From: Paenibacillus camerounensis
GTDB taxonomy: Bacteria > Bacillota > Bacilli > Paenibacillales > Paenibacillaceae
NCBI RefSeq assembly: GCF_000723885.1
Contig: NZ_CCDG010000059.1
Location: forward strand, 62,001 to 126,000
DNA length: 64,000 nucleotides
Reading direction: 5' to 3'
Shown: positions 17,815-23,802 of the stretch, piece by piece
Numbering within the stretch: the first letter of the stretch is position 1
How the letters are laid out: each line of letters begins with the position of its first letter
The notes under the pieces: model-generated
The model's database searches: none
Told to the model about the DNA's origin: nothing
What the model saw: only the letters and a program-made list of their open reading frames with translations
Translations under genes and position numbers: made by a program

Positions 17815-17845
17815 ATCAGCAGCTTCAGCTTCATAGGATTGATCA

Positions 17846-17895
17846 TACACGGCAAACCGCCCATAATGAGAAGGGATGGTTTGCCGTGTGTTTTG
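17846..17895 (+). terminator. intrinsic terminator after small membrane gene
   Basis: Stem ACACGGCAAACC / GGTTTGCCGTGT with an 18-base loop and the T-rich run GTTTTGT. Confidence 0.7.
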
Positions 17896-17962
17896 TATGA
17901 GGTACATAATGGTGTAAATGAAGGGCTTAAACATTACTTTTGGAGGTGTACTAGCAGCAAGA

Positions 17963-19927
17963 ATGACAAAGAATATAACAATCGGTCTGCTTGCCCACGT
18001 CGATGCCGGAAAGACGACCTTCGCCGAGCAGCTGCTCTACCATACAGAAGCGATCCGCAGCAGGGGAAGAGTGGATCATAAGGATACTTTTCTGGATACC
18101 CATGAGATTGAAAAAGCGCGCGGCATCACTGTATTCGCTGACCAGGCGGAATTCAGCTACGGCGGTTCACACTACTTTTTACTGGATACGCCCGGCCACG
18201 TCGATTTTTCACCTGAAATGGAGCGGGTGCTGCAAATTCTCGATTATGCCGTTGTAATTGTCAGTGCAGTTGAAGGAGTGGAGGGTCACACCGAGACGGT
18301 ATGGCAGCTGCTGCGTAGTCACTGCGTCCCTACCTTCTTTTTTATCAATAAAACAGACCGTACCGGCGCTGACCCGCTTCGTGTGTTAGGTGAAATCCGC
18401 CAGCTGCTCAGCGGTGATGCCGTTATGCTGCCCGAGGCTGATGCTGGTGTTGTGGGTGAAGAGCTGCGTGCTTTTTTGGCGGAACGGGATGATACGCTCT
18501 TCGAGGCTTATCTGGATGGAAGCTTGGACGGGCCTGCATGGACCGGTGCCTTAATCAGGCTGGTGAGGCAGGGCAAGATCTTTCCTTGCATGACAGGCTC
18601 CGCCCTGCTGGATGAAGGCATCGGCAGCTTCCTGCGTAATCTGGATACGCTTGCGGTAACGGAGTATGATCACCGGCTGCCTTTTGCCGGAAGGGTCTAT
18701 AAAGTCCGTTATGATGAGAAGGGTACCAGGATTACTTATATTAAAGCGCTGCAGGGTGTGCTCAAAGCACGGGAAGAATTGACCTATGGCCTGGAGGGAA
18801 GACGGATTTCAGAGCGGATCACGGGTATCCGCCGGATTAACGGGGCAAAGACGGCAGCAACTGACTGGGGTGCGGCGGGGGAATTATTTGCGGGTACCGG
18901 GATTACGGCTGCCGGACCGGGCGAAGGGGTCGGGGAGCTTAAGGATACTTTAGGCAGCGGACTCATTCCCGCCCTGAAATCCAAAGTCTGCTTCGAACCG
19001 CCGGTTCATCTGAAAGAGGTGCTTCAGGCGTTTCAACAGCTTGGGGCAGAAGACCCGTCGCTGAATGTAAGCTGGGATGAAGCGCTTCAGGAGCTGCAGA
19101 TCCAGGTTATGGGGCAGATCCAGCTGGAGGTGCTGGAGCAGGTGCTGCGCGAGCGGTTCCGTCTCCCGGTAACCTTTGGTGACCCGGAGATATTATATAT
19201 GGAGACGATTAGTAACGTAGCCTATGGCTGCGGGCATTTTGAGCCGCTCGGCCATTATGCCGAGGTCCATCTGAAGCTAGAACCGGGTGAACGCGGCAGC
19301 GGCGTAACGGTACATAACAAGTGTCATCCTGATCATCTGACGGCGGGTTATCAGAATCAGGTTATTCAGGTGCTGCTGGAAAAAGGGCATCACGGCCTGC
19401 TGACAGGCTCACCATTGACAGATGTGCAGATTACGCTGCTGAGCGGCAGGGCCCATAACAAGCATACCTCCGGCGGGGATTTCCGGGAAGCCGCGCTGCG
19501 GGCTTTGCGTCAGGGTCTGGAGCAGGCGGAGAATGTGCTGCTGGAGCCGTTTTACGATTTTAAAATACGAATTCATGCGGATCATGTGGGCAAGGTGATG
19601 TCGGATATTCAGCAGGCCAGCGGCAGCTTTACTGCACCGGAAATGAATGGGGAGACAGCCATCCTTGCCGGGACGGTGCCGGTTGCCACCTTCATGAATT
19701 ATCCGGTCAGGCTGGCTTCCATGACCCAAGGCAAAGGGGCCTTGTCTCTGCGGGCCGGCGGATACCAGATCTGTCATCTGACTGAGCATATCATCAGCAT
19801 GAAGCAGTATGATAAAAATGCCGATCCGGCCTACCAGTCGGCTTCGATCTTTTGCTCGAAAGGACAAGCCTATCCGGTTTCCTGGGATCAGGCAGCGGGG
19901 CATATGCATGTGAAGCTGGAGCACTGA
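17963..19927 (+). CDS. TetM/TetO-like translational GTPase
   Basis: 654-residue EF-G-like GTPase of the ribosomal-protection family. G1 is AHVDAGKTT (from about residue 11), switch I has KARGITV, G3 DTPGHVDF, and G4 NKTD. EF-G domains III-V follow (FEPPVHLKEVLQAFQQLGAEDPSL and the C-terminal TSGGDFREAALRALRQGLEQA). ATG 17963 fits the family start; GGAGGTG is 14 bases away, which is long. Close members dislodge tetracycline from the ribosome, but many Bacillales carry diverged chromosomal paralogues, so resistance should not be assumed. No resistance-type leader peptide was seen. Confidence 0.82.
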   Translation: MTKNITIGLLAHVDAGKTTFAEQLLYHTEAIRSRGRVDHKDTFLDTHEIEKARGITVFADQAEFSYGGSHYFLLDTPGHVDFSPEMERVLQILDYAVVIVSAVEGVEGHTETVWQLLRSHCVPTFFFINKTDRTGADPLRVLGEIRQLLSGDAVMLPEADAGVVGEELRAFLAERDDTLFEAYLDGSLDGPAWTGALIRLVRQGKIFPCMTGSALLDEGIGSFLRNLDTLAVTEYDHRLPFAGRVYKVRYDEKGTRITYIKALQGVLKAREELTYGLEGRRISERITGIRRINGAKTAATDWGAAGELFAGTGITAAGPGEGVGELKDTLGSGLIPALKSKVCFEPPVHLKEVLQAFQQLGAEDPSLNVSWDEALQELQIQVMGQIQLEVLEQVLRERFRLPVTFGDPEILYMETISNVAYGCGHFEPLGHYAEVHLKLEPGERGSGVTVHNKCHPDHLTAGYQNQVIQVLLEKGHHGLLTGSPLTDVQITLLSGRAHNKHTSGGDFREAALRALRQGLEQAENVLLEPFYDFKIRIHADHVGKVMSDIQQASGSFTAPEMNGETAILAGTVPVATFMNYPVRLASMTQGKGALSLRAGGYQICHLTEHIISMKQYDKNADPAYQSASIFCSKGQAYPVSWDQAAGHMHVKLEH

Positions 19928-19950
19928 GACATTTGCCGGACAAACTGTGT

Positions 19951-19964
19951 AGGACATCTGTCCT
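19951..19964. promoter_or_regulatory. near-palindromic motif AGGACATCTGTCCT
   Basis: One mismatch from the perfect palindrome at 20528. It lies about 68 bases before the Nudix gene start. A protein-binding site is plausible; the regulator is unknown. Confidence 0.45.
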
Positions 19965-20031
19965 TTTAGAAGCGGCGGATATAGCTTTTAATGAGTAAAA
20001 AGCGAAGGCCTGAATTTCAAGGAGGATCATG

Positions 20032-20433
20032 ATGACCACAGTGATAGACAAGATTGCCTGGATTCATGTTGCAGACGGGAAGGTGCTGGGAGCACGTTCT
20101 CACGGTAAAGACACCTACTATTTCCCCGGAGGCAAACGGGAAGCGGGAGAGACGGACAACGTAACGCTGATCCGTGAAATTGAAGAGGAACTGACTGTTC
20201 AGATCATACCGGAGAGCATCGCACAGTTTGGGATATTTACAGCTGAGGCGCATGGTAAAGAAGGCGGTGTGCAGGTGCAGATGACCTGCCTGACAGCAGA
20301 CTATAACGGTACGCTTGCACCTGCGGCGGAAATTGCTGAGCTTGCCTGGCTTACGTTTGCCGACCGGGAGCAGGTATCGGCGGTCAGCAGGCTGATTTTT
20401 GACCGGCTGCATGAGCAGAAGCTGTTAGATTAA
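20032..20433 (+). CDS. Nudix hydrolase
   Basis: 133-residue Nudix protein with box GGKREAGETDNVTLIREIEEELTV (residues about 37-60), complete for the metal-binding glutamates. The N-terminus VIDKIAWIHVADGKVLGARS is short, so there is no extra domain. Two adjacent ATG codons exist (20029 and 20032); the second is preferred because AAGGAGG is six bases before it. Substrate unknown. A promoter-region palindrome and a strong terminator frame it as its own unit. Confidence 0.87.
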   Translation: MTTVIDKIAWIHVADGKVLGARSHGKDTYYFPGGKREAGETDNVTLIREIEEELTVQIIPESIAQFGIFTAEAHGKEGGVQVQMTCLTADYNGTLAPAAEIAELAWLTFADREQVSAVSRLIFDRLHEQKLLD

Positions 20434-20453
20434 TGGAGTGGGCGTGTATACTC

Positions 20454-20499
20454 GGCCCGTTTCAGCCTCTTAAGAAGAGGCTTGAAGCGGGCCTTTTCA
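20454..20499 (+). terminator. intrinsic terminator after Nudix gene
   Basis: Long stem with arms GGCCCGTTTCAGCCTCTT and AAGAGGCTTGAAGCGGGCC and four T residues. Confidence 0.85.
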
Positions 20500-20527
20500 T
20501 ATCGTGCAGAACAGTAAATTTGATTTT

Positions 20528-20541
20528 AGGACATATGTCCT
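20528..20541. promoter_or_regulatory. perfect 14-bp palindrome AGGACATATGTCCT
   Basis: A perfect dyad 62 bases before the first DUF606 gene. A close relative lies before the Nudix gene (19951). Probably an operator or activator site of an unidentified regulator. Confidence 0.5.
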
Positions 20542-20602
20542 TCACGGATAACGCCGGATGTCATTTAATTAAGTCAGAGATCACATAGAGGAGAGATACG
20601 AG

Positions 20603-21028
20603 ATGAAGGGGATTATTTTTGCCTTTATAGGCGGGGCGTGCATTACGCTTCAGGGGGTTGCCAACGCAAGGATCAGCCAGGACATTGGCACATGGCAGGC
20701 AGCAACGATTACACAATTAACCGGTTTTATTATGGCCTTTGCTATTCTGATGTTTGTCCGGGACGGGAAGAAGCAGGGCTTCAAAAAAGTAAATCCGCTG
20801 TATCTGACCGGAGGCGCGCTGGCAGCGTTCATTATTTTCAGCGAGGTTACCGCCATTCAGCATATCGGGGTTACGCTGACTATATCAGCACTCCTGATTG
20901 CCCAGCTGTTCATGACCTTTATGATCGACAGCAACGGCTGGTTCGGGGTCGTGAAGCAAAAAATGCGCCTGCCGCAGTTCATCGGCATAGGGATGATGAT
21001 TGCCGGCGTGCTGATTCTTAAACTTTAA
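20603..21028 (+). CDS. DMT-family transporter, DUF606/YdcZ (first of pair)
   Basis: 141 residues with about five membrane segments. The start MKGIIFAFIGGACITLQGVANARISQDIGTWQAATITQLTGF is the typical DUF606 repeat: one half of a drug/metabolite-type transporter. The family usually works as a dimer of two short subunits, and the second gene starts 26 bases after this stop. AGGAGAG precedes the ATG. Substrate unknown. Confidence 0.85.
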   Translation: MKGIIFAFIGGACITLQGVANARISQDIGTWQAATITQLTGFIMAFAILMFVRDGKKQGFKKVNPLYLTGGALAAFIIFSEVTAIQHIGVTLTISALLIAQLFMTFMIDSNGWFGVVKQKMRLPQFIGIGMMIAGVLILKL

Positions 21029-21053
21029 TGTACAGCGAAGGAGATAACATTGT

Positions 21054-21557
21054 ATGATAATTGGAATTATATTGGCACTAGTGGCAGGTGCGCTTGTGGG
21101 CCTGCAGAATATTTTTAACATTAAAGTTAACGAACATACAGGCTCATGGTCAACAACGACGCTAGTACTCGGCATGGGCTTTATCGCTTCACTGGTGATG
21201 GGGCTGATTACTCAGGGGACAGGGATGTTTACACTCCAGCATATGCAGCCGTGGTACTGGTTCAGCGGTGTGATCGGCGTCGGCGTGGTTATCTGCCTGG
21301 TGCAGGCTACGAAGCTGCTTGGAGCAACCTTTGCGATTTCGATCGTGCTGACCTCACAGCTGGGATTTGCGCTTCTGTGGGATTCCCTTGGCTGGATGGG
21401 TCTGGAAAAGGTTCCGTTTAGCTTCAACCAGCTGCTTGGCGTTCTGGTTATCGTCGGCGGGATTCTGGTCTTTAAGCTGGGCGGAAGAGGGGAGAAGGGC
21501 GGGCAGGAACCTGCTGCGGCGGACAAGAAGCGCCAGGCTGCGCTGGGTACGAAATAA
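21054..21557 (+). CDS. DMT-family transporter, DUF606/YdcZ (second of pair)
   Basis: 167 residues, about five membrane segments, homologous to the preceding protein (GALVGLQNIFNIKVNEHTGSWSTTTLVLGMGF; LGATFAISIVLTSQLGFALLWDSLGWMG). It carries an extra polar, basic C-terminal tail of about 25 residues. AAGGAG precedes the ATG. The tandem pair probably forms a heterodimer with opposite membrane orientations, as in other paired small multidrug-type transporters; this is inferred. Confidence 0.85.
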   Translation: MIIGIILALVAGALVGLQNIFNIKVNEHTGSWSTTTLVLGMGFIASLVMGLITQGTGMFTLQHMQPWYWFSGVIGVGVVICLVQATKLLGATFAISIVLTSQLGFALLWDSLGWMGLEKVPFSFNQLLGVLVIVGGILVFKLGGRGEKGGQEPAAADKKRQAALGTK

Positions 21558-21560
21558 ATA

Positions 21561-21600
21561 GAGGCCGGAGCTTCCTGGGATGGGGGCTCCGGCCTTTTGG
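21561..21600 (+). terminator. intrinsic terminator after DUF606 pair
   Basis: Stem AGGCCGGAGC / GCTCCGGCCT with a 15-base loop, followed by TTTT. Confidence 0.8.
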
Positions 21601-21677
21601 TTAGCTGCTTAGTTGGCTGGCTGTGGAGGGTGGCGAGGTGGGAGGTTGGCTAGAAGGCTGGGGAGAGTGATTTGAGT

Positions 21678-21775
21678 AAAGGGAAAAATCCCTTTGAATA
21701 GGCTGTGTGCGTGCGAAAGTGGGCCCGTCAAAGGGAGAAATCCCTTTAATTAGGCCATCGGCGTGCGAACGCAGC
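21678..21775. repeat. tandem 52-bp repeat with AAAGGGA-hairpin
   Basis: Two copies of an 18-base hairpin (AAAGGGAAAAATCCCTTT at 21678, AAAGGGAGAAATCCCTTT at 21730) start exactly 52 bases apart. Each is followed by an AATAGG/AATTAGG stretch and then GCGTGCGAA. The second copy runs into the end of the TrpD2-like gene. A related hairpin occurs at 54514. The rest of the gap 21601-21795 shows no gene. Confidence 0.7.
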
Positions 21776-21795
21776 CCTTCCCACGCCCAGCCGCC

Positions 21796-22851
21796 CTAGA
21801 CCTGGCCGACCCGGCCCGCAAATGGTGCTTTGCTGCCAAGCAGCGCATTCCGCCATTGCTCGTACACCGCCCAGGCCTTGCCGTTGTCCAGCAGATGCTT
21901 GCAGGTGTATACGCCTTCCTCCAGCGAACCGGCTTTGCCGGCCAGATGCAGCCTGGCCCCGCCGTTCAGCAGGGTCTGATTATAGAAGGCCATATGGCCG
22001 CCGCCCTGCAGCACCGCTTCCGCGGTCCGCAGCTGAAGCTCCGGCGTCCAGTCCAGCTCCGGCACCTCTGTTTCAAGCCCCAGCAGCTCAGGGTCAATGA
22101 TATCGAGCTGAGCCTGGCCATCAGCTACGGTGTACACACGGTTTGGCCGGTCAATGTACAGATCCTCGGACCCTTCAACCCCCTGAACAACAAGCCCCTT
22201 TTGGTAACCGAGCTTGATGATCAGCCTGGAAATCCGGTCGAAGACGGTATTATGGTAGATACCGAATACAATGAAGGGAGAGCAGGAGTAGTCGATCAGC
22301 TTCTCGGCGGTATTCAGAATCGTCCGCATCCCGATGTCTTCTCTTAACGGCCGCAGGTCCCCCAGCGGGGGACACCACAGATCCGCCTGGGCGAACAGCA
22401 CACCGCTACCTTCAGCAGCAGCAATAGCGTCAGCCCGTGTTAGCTCAGCAACACGGACGCCTGATGCTTCAATAATATCCTGCAGCGTAATGCCCCATTT
22501 CGGCGGGAGCGGCGCTGCCCCGTGAAGTGTAACAGGTACACCGGCTGCAGACAGCAGGAAAGCTGTAGGAAAGGTTGCAATGAAGGAATTTCTCCGGCCG
22601 TCATACGGTCCGGCGCAGTCCAGTCCCTGCTGCACAGGCTCACGGCGGGCATACTTGCGGCATACTGCGACAAAAGCCTCCAGCTCCTCAATACTCTCCA
22701 GCTTAATCCGCTCGGCGATCAGAAAAGCGCCGATCTGCACAGGAGATGCCGTCTGGCAGAGAATCGCTTCAGCCGCTGCCAGCGCTTCGTCATAGCTCAA
22801 ATCCCGGGCGCCTCGCTTGCCCCTGGCTACTTCTTTTAACAGGTTGATCAT
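21796..22851 (-). CDS. TrpD2-like anthranilate phosphoribosyltransferase homologue
   Basis: 351 residues of the nucleoside phosphorylase/TrpD fold: N-terminal helical domain (DLSYDEALAAAEAILCQTASPVQIGAFLIAERIK) and the alpha/beta domain. The PRPP-binding loop that reads KGTGGD in true TrpD is replaced by CAGPYDGRR, and the anthranilate-site histidine region reads LHGAAPLPPKWG. GVEGSEDL keeps part of the metal-binding motif. It is therefore a TrpD2-type protein, not a tryptophan enzyme. The ANTAR gene ends 12 bases before its start, so they form an operon divergent from nirBD. Role in nitrogen metabolism is inferred from place alone. Confidence 0.78.
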   Translation of the reverse strand: MINLLKEVARGKRGARDLSYDEALAAAEAILCQTASPVQIGAFLIAERIKLESIEELEAFVAVCRKYARREPVQQGLDCAGPYDGRRNSFIATFPTAFLLSAAGVPVTLHGAAPLPPKWGITLQDIIEASGVRVAELTRADAIAAAEGSGVLFAQADLWCPPLGDLRPLREDIGMRTILNTAEKLIDYSCSPFIVFGIYHNTVFDRISRLIIKLGYQKGLVVQGVEGSEDLYIDRPNRVYTVADGQAQLDIIDPELLGLETEVPELDWTPELQLRTAEAVLQGGGHMAFYNQTLLNGGARLHLAGKAGSLEEGVYTCKHLLDNGKAWAVYEQWRNALLGSKAPFAGRVGQV

Positions 22852-22863
22852 ATCGGATTCTCC

Positions 22864-23460
22864 TTAAGTTTGATCCTGGAGCAGCTGGTAGACCTTGACG
22901 ATTGAGGTGGCTACATCCACCATCCGTTTGCGTTCATTCATCGCCTGCTTGCGCAGGAGGTCGTAGGCTTCGGATTCACTGATGTTTTTGGCTTTGGACA
23001 GAATGCCCTTGGCCATATCAATCCATTTGCGTTCCTCTATCCGTGCGAGCAGCTGCTCCTTCTCCTTGTGCCACTGCTGGCGCTCGAAGCACTGCCTGGA
23101 GCTGAAATGAAGAATCCAGTGAATCTCCTGCTCATGCATCCAGGGGGATAGAATACCGTCCACAATAATATTGTCGCCGCAGGCGGAGACAGACAGATCA
23201 GCGGTAGCTTGAGTGCACCACCAGAGGATTGGAGCGGTTTTGTGCCGGAGCAGCTTTTTTCTCCATCCATTAATTTCGGTTATCGGCATACATAAGAGGG
23301 TGGCATCGGCATCCTGTATCATAATAGAAGCCTGCTCCTCGTCAGTTGCCGTCCAGATCACGTACCCGCAAGCTTCAAGAATACTACCGGGACTGTGCTC
23401 GGAGCGCGCCTCTGTGTCGTTCTCTGTTCTGCCGTTCTGAATCAAGAGCAGGGAATGCAT
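22864..23460 (-). CDS. ANTAR-domain antitermination regulator (NasT-like)
   Basis: 198 residues. The C-terminal 60 residues (RIEERKWIDMAKGILSKAKNISESEAYDLLRKQAMNERKRMVDVATSIV) are an ANTAR RNA-binding domain with the A-K-G-I-L and E-A-Y-L-R pattern. The N-terminal receiver-like part lacks a clear phosphoacceptor Asp (LLCMPITEING at that place), so it is a pseudo-receiver. ANTAR proteins bind paired hexaloop RNA hairpins and prevent termination; such hairpins lie in the nirB leader 200 bases away. It is cotranscribed with the TrpD2-like gene. No NasS-type partner or kinase is in the window. Confidence 0.85.
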   Translation of the reverse strand: MHSLLLIQNGRTENDTEARSEHSPGSILEACGYVIWTATDEEQASIMIQDADATLLCMPITEINGWRKKLLRHKTAPILWWCTQATADLSVSACGDNIIVDGILSPWMHEQEIHWILHFSSRQCFERQQWHKEKEQLLARIEERKWIDMAKGILSKAKNISESEAYDLLRKQAMNERKRMVDVATSIVKVYQLLQDQT

Positions 23461-23606
23461 AGCCAGACGCTCCTTTATAGGATCTTCAAGATCTCATTCT
23501 TACTACATTTCTATACTGTCCTTTAAACTATATGTAATAATATATAACACGGAAATGGCTGTTTTGTCGATGAATTAAATTATTCAAAATTTATATGTCA
23601 TAATTG

Positions 23607-23636
23607 TTGACGTTTTGGGATGTGCTGTAGTATAGT
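23607..23636 (+). promoter_or_regulatory. predicted sigma-A promoter of nirBD operon
   Basis: TTGACG, an 18-base spacer and TATAGT, giving a start near 23643 and a leader of about 160 bases. An imperfect TnrA-like box (TGTCA-N7-TGACG, 23596-23612) overlaps the -35 region; it is one base off consensus and its position is unusual for activation, so it is only noted. Confidence 0.6.
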
Positions 23637-23662
23637 CGATTTAACAAATTCATCAAATCTAC

Positions 23663-23762
23663 GGATACAACGGTGTATCCGGTTGAAGCGGCAACGGCGC
23701 CTGCTTTCACTTTTATCGCAACGGGAATGTTATGTTTCCGGGCGGAGTGAAGCGGGCTATTT
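23663..23762 (+). promoter_or_regulatory. ANTAR target leader with overlapping terminator
   Basis: Hairpin P1 (23663-23680) is GGATAC-AACGGT-GTATCC; hairpin P2 (23686-23706) is AAGC-GGC-AACGGC-GCC-T-GCTT. Both loops are six bases with A at position 1 and G at position 4, the known ANTAR requirement, and they are five bases apart. The 3' arm of P2 (from 23699) is also the 5' arm of a terminator-like stem with AGTGAAGCGGGC at 23746-23757, followed by TATTTCTGTT. P2 and terminator are mutually exclusive, so binding of the regulator should allow nirB transcription. Confidence 0.82.
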
Positions 23763-23802
23763 CTGTTGATTTCTGTTGTTCATATAGAGAGGAGAGAGAC
23801 AT

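Noticed and set aside
17963..19927. Acquired tetracycline-resistance gene
   Set aside because: No mobile element, leader peptide or close resemblance to a specific Tet class can be shown by eye; only family membership is claimed.
21678..21775. CRISPR-like repeats
   Set aside because: Only two units, the repeated part is itself a hairpin with conserved flanks, and no cas gene is present.
21796..22851. True trpD for tryptophan synthesis
   Set aside because: The KGTGGD loop is missing and there is no other trp gene; it is called TrpD2-like instead.
23596..23612. TnrA box at the nir promoter
   Set aside because: One base off the consensus and overlapping the -35 region, unlike known activating sites; kept only as a remark.
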